The notes under the pieces are model-generated. The model did no database searches. It had not been told where the DNA came from and saw only the letters and a program-made list of their open reading frames with translations. From the NCBI GenBank assembly GCA_022652815.1, contig JALCRR010000005.1, forward strand, positions 18,808 to 82,807: a stretch of 64,000 nucleotides of DNA, in the 5' to 3' direction. Below are positions 27,122-35,373 of this stretch, piece by piece. The position numbers and the translations under genes are program-made. This DNA is from Oscillibacter sp. GTDB lineage: Bacteria; Bacillota; Clostridia; Oscillospirales; Oscillospiraceae. Each line of letters opens with the position of its first letter. Position 1 is the stretch's first letter.

Positions 27122-27964
27122 ATGACCACACCCCGCGTTGCAGCTATCCATGATATGTCCGGCTTTGGCCGCTGCTCTTTGACGGTGGCCATTCCAATTC
27201 TGTCTGCCATGGGTGTGCAGTGCTGCCCGCTGCCTACGGCGTTTTTGTCCACCCACACGGGCGGATTTTCTAATTTTACCTTTCTGGATATGACAGATGA
27301 AATGGCAAAGGTGTCCGAACACTGGAAGTCCTTGAATTTGACGTTTGACGCCATATACAGCGGCTTTCTGGGGAGCGAGCGGCAGATCGGCGTTGTCGCG
27401 GATTTTATTCGGATGTTTCGTACCCCCGAGAACCGGATCATCGTGGACCCTGTCATGGGCGACGGCGGCAGAGTGTATCAGACCTATACGCCGGCCATGT
27501 GCGCGGGAATGGCACGTCTTGCGGATATGGCAGATGTAATTACGCCCAACCTGACAGAGGCAGCCTTTTTGCTGAACGTACCGTACGAAACCTTGCGCGG
27601 CGAGAAAGCTCTGCGCGTAGCGGTGGAGCATTTGAGCCTGTCCGGACGGCGGTCCGTTGCACTGACAGGTGTTTCCTTAACTGCGGGAAAGACGGGCGCC
27701 CTGTGCTTTGACGCTGCAAATGGACGCACGGATGCGGTACAGACGGATTTCGTGGCCCACGAATTTCACGGAACAGGTGATGTGTTTTCCAGCGTATTGA
27801 CCGGTGCACTGGTGCGGGGAGATTCCCTGCGGGATGCGGCGGCGCAGGCTGCCGAATTTGTCCGGGCATGCGCGGAGCGCACAGCTACGGAGCAACTCCC
27901 ATTGCGGGAAGGCGTGGATTTTGAACCTCTGCTTGGTCGTCTGACGAAAAAAGAGGACGATTGA
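27122..27964 (+). CDS. pyridoxamine/pyridoxal kinase (PdxY/PdxK-like)
   Basis: 280 aa from ATG 27122. A ribokinase/ThiD-like fold with IHDMSGFGRCSLTVAIPILSAMG at the N-terminus, VDPVMGDGGRVY (anion hole/Mg) and the C-terminal HGTGDVFSSVLTGALVRG with the catalytic Asp in GTGD. It would phosphorylate B6 vitamers to pyridoxal phosphate, relevant to the many PLP enzymes nearby. The low-resolution choice between pyridoxal and hydroxymethylpyrimidine kinase favours the former because of the CCPLPTAFLSTHTGGF segment. Confidence 0.88.
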   Translation: MTTPRVAAIHDMSGFGRCSLTVAIPILSAMGVQCCPLPTAFLSTHTGGFSNFTFLDMTDEMAKVSEHWKSLNLTFDAIYSGFLGSERQIGVVADFIRMFRTPENRIIVDPVMGDGGRVYQTYTPAMCAGMARLADMADVITPNLTEAAFLLNVPYETLRGEKALRVAVEHLSLSGRRSVALTGVSLTAGKTGALCFDAANGRTDAVQTDFVAHEFHGTGDVFSSVLTGALVRGDSLRDAAAQAAEFVRACAERTATEQLPLREGVDFEPLLGRLTKKEDD

Positions 27965-27984
27965 TATGCAAAACACTGAAAAGA

Positions 27985-28015
27985 GGATCTCGGGCTTTGC
28001 CCGGGATCCTTTTTT
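27985..28015 (+). terminator. intrinsic terminator
   Basis: Stem GGATC-CGGGC / GCCCG-GATCC followed by T6, closing the kinase gene. Confidence 0.85.
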
Positions 28016-28080
28016 CACGGGTTATTCCGCAGGCAGAGGACAAGCTGCAGCCAATTATCCGGCAGGAGCCAAAAACCAAA

Positions 28081-28170
28081 ATTCGACAAAATTCGCGCAA
28101 ATTCTGTGCTATTGTTACAAAAGAACCAGCAAAACACGAAAAAAGACGAAATAAGTCGAAAAAAGTCGTA
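28081..28170 (+). promoter_or_regulatory. two arrays of 0A-box-like 10-bp repeats with a promoter
   Basis: Array 1 (28081-28110) has three tandem 10-mers, each starting ATTC (28081, 28091, 28101). The first contains TTCGACA, the exact reverse complement of the Spo0A box TGTCGAA. Array 2 (28131-28170) has four tandem 10-mers of consensus AAAAGWCGAA, with CGAA/CGTA cores at 28137, 28147, 28157 and 28167. TTCGACA (28082-28088) is 21 bp from a -10-like TATTGT (28110-28115) with a TG extension. A second possible promoter, TTGCTC-19-TAAAAT, ends at 28232. Confidence 0.65.
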
Positions 28171-28256
28171 AGTGGATGTTTGCAGACGCAGATGGGCGTA
28201 TTTGCTCGATTGGCAATGGAACGCGCTAAAATATCAGACAAAAGGGGTAATTTTCC

Positions 28257-28619
28257 ATGACTGCTGATCAACTTGCCCGGGAACTGGGCATTCCAGGAAA
28301 CTACACCGGCTACCGGCAACTGATTCTTGCTATGGAGCTGGCCACTGAGGATGAAAACCGTATTTTGAATATTTATCGGGATATTTACGGTGAAATTGCG
28401 CAGCAAAACCATACAACAGCAAGGAGCGTCGAGAAAAATATTCGGACTGTGCTGCGGGCGGCATGGCAGCGCGGACCGCATACCCGCCGGAGTTATGAGC
28501 GGATTGGAGGCTATTCCTGCATGGAAAAGCCCGTGACCAGCGAATTTCTCGATATTACGTCGGAATATCTGCGGAAGAATCAATCGATCGGCGAAGAATC
28601 GCTGGCGCAAAACAAATAA
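28257..28619 (+). CDS. orphan Spo0A C-terminal DNA-binding domain protein
   Basis: 120 aa that align along their length with the Spo0A effector domain: LGIPGNYTGYRQLILAMEL, IYRDIYGEIAQQNHTTARSVEKNIRTVLRAAWQRG (HTH recognition region) and KPVTSEFLDITSEYLRKN matching the C-terminal KPTNSEF helix of Spo0A. The phosphoreceiver domain is absent, so activity cannot be set by the usual phosphorelay. Arrays of 0A-like boxes upstream suggest autoregulation. It is not a truncated spo0A pseudogene in appearance: it has its own RBS (AAAGGGG), start and terminator. Confidence 0.88.
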   Translation: MTADQLARELGIPGNYTGYRQLILAMELATEDENRILNIYRDIYGEIAQQNHTTARSVEKNIRTVLRAAWQRGPHTRRSYERIGGYSCMEKPVTSEFLDITSEYLRKNQSIGEESLAQNK

Positions 28620-28641
28620 TTGAAGCCAAACGGCAATCAAG

Positions 28642-28670
28642 GCGGCAGGGGAGACCCTGCCGCTTATTTC
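28642..28670 (+). terminator. intrinsic terminator
   Basis: Stem GCGGCAGGG / CCCTGCCGC with GAGA loop, followed by a short T-rich run, after the Spo0A_C gene. Confidence 0.75.
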
Positions 28671-28685
28671 TGCGCAAAAATCCAG

Positions 28686-28713
28686 TTGCCAGCGGTGAAA
28701 AAAGGAGTATGAT
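28686..28713 (+). promoter_or_regulatory. promoter of prsW
   Basis: TTGCCA (28686-28691), 16 bp, TATGAT (28708-28713), 46 bases upstream of the GTG start. Confidence 0.6.
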
Positions 28714-28758
28714 GGAGAAAATACTTCTTTTAAGAAGGATGCGGGAGGGAAATGACCG

Positions 28759-29478
28759 GTGTTTTATGTGATGCCTGTGATGAATGTTCTGGCCGTTTAC
28801 GTGCTGGCGGCGGTGCTGCCGGCGGTATTTCTGATGCGCTATATTTACAAGCAGGATACCGTGGAAAAGGAACCGACGGGTCTGCTGGTCTCCCTCATCT
28901 TGATGGGCGTGCTGGCGGCGCTGGCCTCGATGCTGCTGGAATCCATCGGGGAGACGCTCCTTGCGGCGCTGGTGGACGCCAACAGCCCCTTCTACACGGT
29001 GGCGCTGGCCTTTTTGGTGGTTGCCGTGGTGGAGGAGGGCACCAAGCTCTTTTTCTTGAAGCGGCGCACCTGGCGCGACCCCAATTTCAACTACCGGTTT
29101 GACGGCGTGGTTTATGCGGTCTTTGTCTCGCTGGGGTTTGCGGCCTTTGAAAATATCGAGTATGTATTCAACTACGGCCTTGGCGTTGCCGTACCCCGGG
29201 CACTGTTGGCCATTCCCGGACATATGGGCTTCGCTGTATTTATGGGCTGCTTTTACGGGCGGGCTAAATTATGCGAGGATTGCGGCAATTCGGTTGGAAA
29301 GATCGCAAACCTGTTGGCAGGATATTTGAGCGCCATCGTGCTCCACGGCTTTTACGATGCCTGCGCGATGAACGGCAGCGGAGAGGCAACGACTGCCTTT
29401 GTGGTATTTGTCATGGTGATGTATGTTGCGGTGTTCCGCCGCATCAAGCGGGAATCGAGGACGGATATTCCGGTATAA
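28759..29478 (+). CDS. prsW: PrsW-family intramembrane protease
   Basis: 239 aa, GTG start after GGGAGGG. About seven hydrophobic segments carry the family motifs EEGTK (in VVAVVEEGTKLFFLKR), FDGVVYAVFVSLGFAAFENIEYV and HMGFAVFMGCFYGRAK. PrsW proteases cut anti-sigma factors at site 1 (RsiW in Bacillus, RsiT in C. difficile). No anti-sigma gene lies nearby, so the target is elsewhere. Confidence 0.9.
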   Translation: MFYVMPVMNVLAVYVLAAVLPAVFLMRYIYKQDTVEKEPTGLLVSLILMGVLAALASMLLESIGETLLAALVDANSPFYTVALAFLVVAVVEEGTKLFFLKRRTWRDPNFNYRFDGVVYAVFVSLGFAAFENIEYVFNYGLGVAVPRALLAIPGHMGFAVFMGCFYGRAKLCEDCGNSVGKIANLLAGYLSAIVLHGFYDACAMNGSGEATTAFVVFVMVMYVAVFRRIKRESRTDIPV

Positions 29479-29480
29479 GG

Positions 29481-29509
29481 AAACGGACGGGCAAAAGCCC
29501 GTCCGTTTT
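29481..29509. terminator. bidirectional intrinsic terminator
   Basis: Stem AAACGGACGGGC / GCCCGTCCGTTT with AAAA loop between convergent prsW and spoVT. Confidence 0.85.
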
Positions 29510-29515
29510 GTCGTT

Positions 29516-30058
29516 TTAGCCTTCCATATGCCGGCCAAGAAAGGCCGCAATGGTCTGCGCCAGTTTATACTCGGTCTCCCCGGTGGGAACCATGGGGTCG
29601 GGGGAGATCATCAAGACCAGCCCCAGAAGGTCACCTTCCGAGAGGATGGGCGCTGCGATAGAGGTCAGCAGATGCTCGCCGCCATCTACAACCGGGAGTG
29701 CTTCATCAGCGGGCTGCCGCTGATAAATTTTGCGGCTTTCCATGATTTGCTCCAGTTCCGGGGTGATGCGCTTGCCAAGCATCTCTCGCCGACCGCCACC
29801 GGCCACGGCAATTACCGTGTCTCGGTCTGTCACCGCGCAGATCAGTCCAGTGGATTTGTTCAGCGTTTCGCACAACTGGGAGGCGAACTCCTCAACGCCT
29901 CCCAGCAGGGAATACTTCTTAAAAATAACCTCGCCATCCCGGCTGGTGTAAATTTCCAGAGGATCACCCTCGCGGATGCGCATAGTCCGGCGAATTTCCT
30001 TCGGGATCACGACTCTGCCAAGGTCGTCAATGCGGCGCACAATACCTGTTGCCTTCAT
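29516..30058 (-). CDS. spoVT: stage V sporulation protein T (SpoVT)
   Basis: 180 aa. An AbrB-type swapped-hairpin DNA-binding domain (MKATGIVRRIDDLGRVVIPKEIRRTMRIREGDPLEIY) is followed by a GAF-like domain (about 57-178), exactly the SpoVT layout. It tunes late forespore gene expression under sigma-G. Upstream on the minus strand a CATACAAA sequence (near 30086-30093) resembles a sigma-F/G -10 element, but its -35 is weak. It is good evidence that the host sporulates. Confidence 0.95.
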   Translation of the reverse strand: MKATGIVRRIDDLGRVVIPKEIRRTMRIREGDPLEIYTSRDGEVIFKKYSLLGGVEEFASQLCETLNKSTGLICAVTDRDTVIAVAGGGRREMLGKRITPELEQIMESRKIYQRQPADEALPVVDGGEHLLTSIAAPILSEGDLLGLVLMISPDPMVPTGETEYKLAQTIAAFLGRHMEG

Positions 30059-30271
30059 ATTCTGATTTTCCTTCCTCAGAAAAAATTTGTATGAAATCCA
30101 TTCGCTGCCATCAATCGCTGCTCACTTGCTCTGCTGCGTTTTCCATATTATTTGCAGGCAAAAAATAGTTATGCGTAAACATCGCGGCGGATGCTTTGGA
30201 AATATCTTCATGGCCCATTTGCGTTTTTGCACCTTTCCATGTGGAACATGCGATTTTCGGCGAATTGCATC

Positions 30272-30300
30272 TTGCGTGAATCTGAAAAACTGGATATACT
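30272..30300 (+). promoter_or_regulatory. promoter of the aspartate aminotransferase gene
   Basis: TTGCGT (30272-30277), 17 bp, TATACT (30295-30300). The rest of the 30059-30271 gap has no gene that I can support. Confidence 0.65.
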
Positions 30301-30355
30301 GATTTTTAATTTCATAACCGATTTTTTGAAAAAATCCGCGAAAGGATGAACTGCT

Positions 30356-31633
30356 ATGACCGCATATCCGAAAATGACCCGTGAGGAGCTCCAGAAGGAG
30401 TATGCCGCTGTTTCTCAGAAGTTCCAGAAACTGAAGGAGCAGGGCCTGAAGCTGAACATGGCCCGGGGCAAACCCGGCAAGATTCAGTTGGACATGGTAT
30501 CTGATATTTTTGACGTTTTCAAGACTCCAGAGGACTATGTTTCCGATGGCGTGGACTGCCGCAACTACGGTGAACTTTCCGGCCTTCCCGCAGCCAAGCG
30601 GCTGTTTGCGGAGATTTTGGGCTGCAAGCCCGAGCAGGTGTTCGTCGGCGGCAACGCCAGCTTGCAGCTGATGTACGACACCATCTCCAAGGCCGTGACC
30701 CACGGCATGCTTCACTCCGAAAAGCCCTGGGGCAAAGAGGAACACATCAAGTGGCTGTGCCCCGCCCCCGGCTATGACCGCCATTTCAAGGTGACGGAGA
30801 GCTTCGGCTTTGAGCTTGTCACCATCCCCATGACCGCAGATGGCCCGGATATGGACGCTGTGGAGCAGGCCATTAAGGACTCGTCCGTCAAGGGCATGTG
30901 GAACGTCCCCAAGTATTCGAACCCCCAAGGCATTGTCTATTCTGACGAAACCATTCGCCGCATCGCCTCCATGAAGCCCGCTGCACCGGACTTTATGCTG
31001 ATGTGGGACAACGCCTACTGCATCCACGAGCTGGAAGGCAACTTTTTGCCCTTCAAGGATATTTTGAGCGAGTGCGCAAAGTACGGCAACGCCGATATGG
31101 TGTTTGAGTATGCCTCCACCTCCAAGGTGACGCTGCCCGGCGCCGGCATCTCCTGCATGGCCTGCAGCGAGGCCAACATGGCGTATCTCACCAAGCTCAT
31201 GGGCATCCAGATCATCTCCTACGACAAGGTCAACCAGCAGCGCCACGTCCTGTACCTCAAGGACCGCGCCCACACGCTGGAGCTGATGAAGCGCCACGCG
31301 GGCGTCCTGGGCCCCAAGTTCCGCGCTGTCACCGATACGCTGGACCGCGAAATCGCTCCGCTGGAGATCGGCTCCTGGACCCATCCCAAGGGCGGCTACT
31401 TTGTCTCCTTTGACGGCATGACCGGCACGGCCAAGCGCACCCTTGCCCTGTGCAAGGAGGCGGGCGTCACCATGACCGGCGCAGGCGCCACGTTCCCGTA
31501 CGGCGTGGACCCCAACGACTCCAACATCCGCATCGCGCCGTCTCTGCCCCCGGTGGAGGAGCTCACGAGCGCCGTGGCCGTATTCTGCGTCTGTGCAAAG
31601 ATGGCGGCCATTGAGAAGCTGCTGGAAAAATGA
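30356..31633 (+). CDS. aspartate aminotransferase, type Ic
   Basis: 425 aa, fold-type I PLP aminotransferase of the distinctive class-Ic group (PF12897-like). It has RGKPGKIQLD near the N-terminus, GGNASLQLMYD for PLP phosphate binding, PKYSNPQGIVYSDET, and the PLP lysine in YASTSKVTLPGAG. It transfers the amino group between aspartate and 2-oxoglutarate. It ends with ATGA coupling to a radical SAM gene. Confidence 0.9.
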   Translation: MTAYPKMTREELQKEYAAVSQKFQKLKEQGLKLNMARGKPGKIQLDMVSDIFDVFKTPEDYVSDGVDCRNYGELSGLPAAKRLFAEILGCKPEQVFVGGNASLQLMYDTISKAVTHGMLHSEKPWGKEEHIKWLCPAPGYDRHFKVTESFGFELVTIPMTADGPDMDAVEQAIKDSSVKGMWNVPKYSNPQGIVYSDETIRRIASMKPAAPDFMLMWDNAYCIHELEGNFLPFKDILSECAKYGNADMVFEYASTSKVTLPGAGISCMACSEANMAYLTKLMGIQIISYDKVNQQRHVLYLKDRAHTLELMKRHAGVLGPKFRAVTDTLDREIAPLEIGSWTHPKGGYFVSFDGMTGTAKRTLALCKEAGVTMTGAGATFPYGVDPNDSNIRIAPSLPPVEELTSAVAVFCVCAKMAAIEKLLEK

Positions 31634-32499
31634 ACTACTTCGGCGATGTTTACCGCCCGCCCTCCGAGGCGTACAGCTTGATCGTCCAGGTGACTTACGG
31701 CTGCAGCCACAACACCTGCGCCTTCTGCAGCATGTACAAGGCAAAAAAATTTGCCGTCCGGCCCCTTGACGAGGTGCTGGCGGATTTCCGCGAGGCACGG
31801 CAAACCTACTCCCGGGTGAACCGGATCTTTTTGGCCGATGGCGACGCGCTGGTGCGCAGGGCCTCGGAGCTGGAGATCATTCTTGACACCATCCGGGAGC
31901 TGTTCCCGGAGTGTGAGCGCGTCACCAGCTATGCCTCTCCCGCCGCCATCCGCATCCGCACGGATGAGGAGCTGCGGCGTCTGCGCGATAAGGGCTTGAC
32001 CATGGTCTATATGGGTCTGGAGTCCGGCTGCGACGATGTTTTAAAGCTTATGCGCAAGGGTCACATGTCCCAGGAGATCATCGCCATGGGCCAAAAGGTC
32101 CGGCAGGCGGGCATCGCCCTGTCTGTCACGGCCATCACGGGCCTTGGCGGTCCGGCACTGATGGAACGTCACGCTGTCGAGACGGCAGAGGCCTTTAACG
32201 CCATGAACCCCGAGTATATCGGCATGCTCACGCTGATGGTGGAGCCGGGAACCCCACTTTACGACTGGGTTTCCGACGGGAGCTTTCAGCTGCTCACGCC
32301 GGGGCAGGTTCTGCGGGAGACGCAGCTGCTAGTGGAGCATCTGGACAGTCCCAACAGCGTGTTCCGCATGAACCATGCGTCCAACTATCTCTCACTGCGC
32401 GGCACGCTGAATCAAGATCAAACCGCCATGCTGGAATCCATCCGCCAGGCGGAGCAAAATCTCTCCTGCCTGAAGCCGGAGGCGTGGCGCGGACTCTAA
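31630..32499 (+). CDS. radical SAM protein (Elp3/coproporphyrinogen-oxidase-like)
   Basis: 289 aa, start overlapping the upstream stop. The 4Fe-4S binding cysteines are Cys25, Cys30 and Cys33 in YGCSHNTCAFCSMYK, a CX4CX2C spacing rather than the classical CX3CX2C, which is known for one group of clostridial B12-free radical SAM proteins. Later motifs LADGDALVR, MGLESGCDDVLKLMRKG and ITGLGG fit the Elp3/MiaB-like fold. Substrate unknown. Confidence 0.88.
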   Translation: MNYFGDVYRPPSEAYSLIVQVTYGCSHNTCAFCSMYKAKKFAVRPLDEVLADFREARQTYSRVNRIFLADGDALVRRASELEIILDTIRELFPECERVTSYASPAAIRIRTDEELRRLRDKGLTMVYMGLESGCDDVLKLMRKGHMSQEIIAMGQKVRQAGIALSVTAITGLGGPALMERHAVETAEAFNAMNPEYIGMLTLMVEPGTPLYDWVSDGSFQLLTPGQVLRETQLLVEHLDSPNSVFRMNHASNYLSLRGTLNQDQTAMLESIRQAEQNLSCLKPEAWRGL

Positions 32500-32511
32500 A
32501 CAAAATAAAGG

Positions 32512-32540
32512 GAACGGAGAATGCGTTGCATTCTCCGTTC
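32512..32540 (+). terminator. intrinsic terminator
   Basis: Stem GAACGGAGAATGC / GCATTCTCCGTTC with a 3-base loop and T-run after the radical SAM gene. Confidence 0.85.
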
Positions 32541-32634
32541 TTTCGCATTTTGTAACAAATTTTGCACAGTGATGAAAAAGTCCTTGCCAGTTTGTATCTG
32601 AGCCGATATACTGTGAAAAGACTGGGGGAGAATT

Positions 32635-33918
32635 ATGAAGAAAACAGGAACATTCTACCGACCCGAGCATGCCCGTATCAGCTCGAAAACAACGGTTCAG
32701 CTTTGTGGGGACATTTTGATGATGAATGACCCGCGCCTAATGAAACATGGAGAGCGGGTCGCCTGGATTGCTCATACCATGCAGCAGATGCTGCCGCAAG
32801 CGCAGCGGCTGGATGAAAAAAATCTGCTGCTTTTGTGCCTTTTCCATGATGTGGGAGCCTATAAAACGGAAGAAATCAATCGAATGATTGAGTTTGAAAG
32901 CAGCCGCGTGCAGGCACATTCCATCTATGGCTATCTGTTTCTGAAGTATTTTACGCCCCTTCGCCCAGTGAGCGAGGCGATCCTCTATCACCATTTGCCC
33001 CACAGCCAGTTTCCGAAGCTGACCACGGACTGCCAGCAATATGCGGAGGTCATTCAGCTTGCCGACCGGGCAGATATTGCAATTTGCGGCGGCCAGACGA
33101 AAGAGAATCTGTATACCGCCCTGCGAGGAGAGCGTTTCAATGTTTTCTGGGCGGACATATTCCAAAAAACCGTGGAATCGACCCGCATTTTGGAGGAGAT
33201 CCGTACAGGCGACTATGAGGGGCTTCTTTATCAGCGGCTTGCTGCTCTGGATTTTTCAGCCAGCGAGACAATGTCCTATCTGGAAATGCTGATTCATACC
33301 ATCGACTTCAAAAGCGAGTTTACAGCTGTCCACTCCGTGAATACCACGGTCATCAGTACCGTCCTTGCAGAGCTGATGAACCTGCCGCGCGATGAGATTG
33401 AAAATATCTATTACGCCGCGCTGGTGCATGATATTGGGAAAATGGCGATTCCAGAGAAAATTTTGGAATACCCGGGACGCCTAACACCGGAGCAGATGAT
33501 TGTCATGCGGGAGCATGTAGGCTATACGGAGAAGATGATCCACAAGATCCTTCCTCCGGAAATTACCCGGATTGCCATACGCCACCATGAAAAACTGGAC
33601 GGAAGCGGCTATCCGTACGGACTGACGGCGAAGGACCTGTCCGTGAGCGACCGGATCGTGGCAGTTGGCGATATTGCCAGCGCATTGTCCGGCCGGAGAA
33701 GCTACAAAGACAGCTTTCCCAAAGAGAAAACCTTAAATATTTTGACGCAGATGGAACAGGATGGACAGCTGGATTCAGACGTTGTACACACCGCAGTGGA
33801 GCACTACAATGAGATTTTCGCTGCAGTTTCGGCGGTGTCTGACCCGATTCTTGAGCACTATCACGCGATGCAGAAAGAATACAGCAGCTTGATGAGTCAG
33901 CCTGCGTTTCAAGAATAG
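32635..33918 (+). CDS. tandem HD domain / HD-GYP signalling protein
   Basis: 427 aa. The first half is an HD domain (His38, His71-Asp72 in FHDVGAYKTEE, His119-His120, Asp144). The second is an HD-GYP domain with HDIGK (265-269) and HHEKLDGSGYP (317-327). HD-GYP proteins hydrolyse cyclic di-GMP. No receiver or PAS domain is seen, so the first HD may act as sensor or have its own phosphodiesterase activity. RBS GGGGGAG. Monocistronic. Confidence 0.88.
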   Translation: MKKTGTFYRPEHARISSKTTVQLCGDILMMNDPRLMKHGERVAWIAHTMQQMLPQAQRLDEKNLLLLCLFHDVGAYKTEEINRMIEFESSRVQAHSIYGYLFLKYFTPLRPVSEAILYHHLPHSQFPKLTTDCQQYAEVIQLADRADIAICGGQTKENLYTALRGERFNVFWADIFQKTVESTRILEEIRTGDYEGLLYQRLAALDFSASETMSYLEMLIHTIDFKSEFTAVHSVNTTVISTVLAELMNLPRDEIENIYYAALVHDIGKMAIPEKILEYPGRLTPEQMIVMREHVGYTEKMIHKILPPEITRIAIRHHEKLDGSGYPYGLTAKDLSVSDRIVAVGDIASALSGRRSYKDSFPKEKTLNILTQMEQDGQLDSDVVHTAVEHYNEIFAAVSAVSDPILEHYHAMQKEYSSLMSQPAFQE

Positions 33919-33950
33919 AAAAAGAGCTCCGGGAAACCGGAGCGCTTTTT
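33919..33950. terminator. bidirectional intrinsic terminator
   Basis: Stem AAAAAG-GCTCCGG / CCGGAGC-CTTTTT between two convergent genes. Confidence 0.85.
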
Positions 33951-34853
33951 CTATTCGCTTTTTGCCAGCAGGAAGATGGTGACGATGATGCAGGCAAAAC
34001 CCACCAGACTGGCAACGGTGAACTGGGTTTTCAGCCAAACTGCGGAGAAAACCGCGGCAGCTACCGGCTCCGTTGCCGCCAGCATGGAGGATTTCACCGG
34101 GCCAATATCGGTGACCCCCTGCATAAACAGGGGAAACGCCACCAGAGAGCCGAACACGATGATGGCCACCAGCGCCAGCCACCCCTGCACTGGGAGATGT
34201 ACCTCGTATGTCCAACTGCGAGCTGCCAGATTGACAAAAATCCCGCCGAAAAGCATGCCGAGGCCGGTGATGGTTTCCCGCCCCCACCGGGGGAGCAGCT
34301 TCCGGGGGAGAATCGTATAAATTGTCACGGCCACGGCGGTCATGATGCCCCAGAAAAGTCCCTTGGAGGAGATCGCCAGGTGCCCGGGATTGCCGCCGGT
34401 AGCCAGAATGTAAGTACCCGCCAGCGCCAGAACCAGCGACACGCTTTCCCGGCAGTTGGGCTTGCGCCGAATGCGCAGACAGGAGATCAACATGATAAAA
34501 ACAAGACTCAAATTCTGCAAAACAGTCGTGGTGGCCGCATTGGAATAGGAGATGGACGTCATGTAGGAATACTGGCACAAAGCCAATCCGCAGATGCCGT
34601 AGAGTGCGATTTGCAGGACTTCCCGGGGTTGACGCCAGACGGCGGCAAAGGTTTCCCGACTGCGAACTGCTGCCGCAGCCGATAGCAGAATGCCTGCCGT
34701 CAGAAGCCGTACGCAGGTCAGCCACAGGGAGCTAACCTCGTAGTGCATAAAAAGATACTGCCCGCAGGTGCCCGAAAAGCCCCAGCACACGCCGCCGATG
34801 GTGGTGCATAGAACTCCCCGCAGGGTATGGTTTTTGGTGATTGTCTCGTTCAA
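33951..34853 (-). CDS. EamA/DMT-family transporter
   Basis: 300 aa with ten hydrophobic segments in two homologous five-helix EamA repeats (GVCWGFSGTCGQYLF at the N-terminus; GLGMLFGGIFVNL and FGSLVAFPLFMQGVTDIGPVKSSMLAATEPVAAAVFS in the second). Members export amino acids or metabolites; no substrate can be assigned. It stands alone on the minus strand, upstream of the pyr operon end. Confidence 0.9.
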   Translation of the reverse strand: MNETITKNHTLRGVLCTTIGGVCWGFSGTCGQYLFMHYEVSSLWLTCVRLLTAGILLSAAAAVRSRETFAAVWRQPREVLQIALYGICGLALCQYSYMTSISYSNAATTTVLQNLSLVFIMLISCLRIRRKPNCRESVSLVLALAGTYILATGGNPGHLAISSKGLFWGIMTAVAVTIYTILPRKLLPRWGRETITGLGMLFGGIFVNLAARSWTYEVHLPVQGWLALVAIIVFGSLVAFPLFMQGVTDIGPVKSSMLAATEPVAAAVFSAVWLKTQFTVASLVGFACIIVTIFLLAKSE

Positions 34854-34890
34854 AGTGTTTCTCTCCCTTGATGTTAAAAAAGAACAGCAG

Positions 34891-34918
34891 AAGGTCCCGC
34901 CTTTGTGAGCGGGACCTT
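34891..34918 (-). terminator. terminator of the pyr operon
   Basis: Stem AAGGTCCCGC / GCGGGACCTT, followed on the minus strand after a short gap by a T6 run; 17 bases beyond pyrI. Confidence 0.7.
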
Positions 34919-34934
34919 CCGAAGATGTCGGCGC

Positions 34935-35360
34935 TTAGAAATGACGCTGCTTTTCCGCGTCGCAGTAGGCGCAACGGTAGGTGTGCTTCTCCGGGTCGTT
35001 CAAAAGGAAGATGGCGTCCAGCTGCGGCTCCGCCATGGTGATGCAGCGGGGGTTTTTGCAGTGGATGACGTTCACCAGCTTCTCCGGCAGGGCCAGATGC
35101 TTCTTTTCCACGCGCTTACCGTCGCGGATAATATTCACGGTGATGTTGGGGTCGATGTAGCCCAGTACGTCAAGATCCACTTCCATGGGGGAGTCGATCT
35201 TAATGATGTCTTTTTTGCCCATGCGGCCGCTCTTGGCGTTCTTGATGATGGCCACCTGGCAGTCCAGCTGGTCCAGATGCAGGTATTTATAGATGTCCAT
35301 GCTCTTGCCGGACTGAATGTGGTCCAGCACGACACCGTTTTGAATGCTGTCAATGTTCAT
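34935..35360 (-). CDS. pyrI: aspartate carbamoyltransferase regulatory subunit
   Basis: 141 aa. The N-terminal allosteric domain (GVVLDHIQSGKSMDIYKYL) is followed by a zinc domain with four cysteines (CKNPRC ... YRCAYCDAE). It binds nucleotides and controls PyrB activity. Last gene of the pyr operon, 13 bases after pyrB. Its presence indicates a class B, allosteric aspartate transcarbamylase. Confidence 0.95.
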   Translation of the reverse strand: MNIDSIQNGVVLDHIQSGKSMDIYKYLHLDQLDCQVAIIKNAKSGRMGKKDIIKIDSPMEVDLDVLGYIDPNITVNIIRDGKRVEKKHLALPEKLVNVIHCKNPRCITMAEPQLDAIFLLNDPEKHTYRCAYCDAEKQRHF

Positions 35361-35373
35361 AGAATACGCCTCC

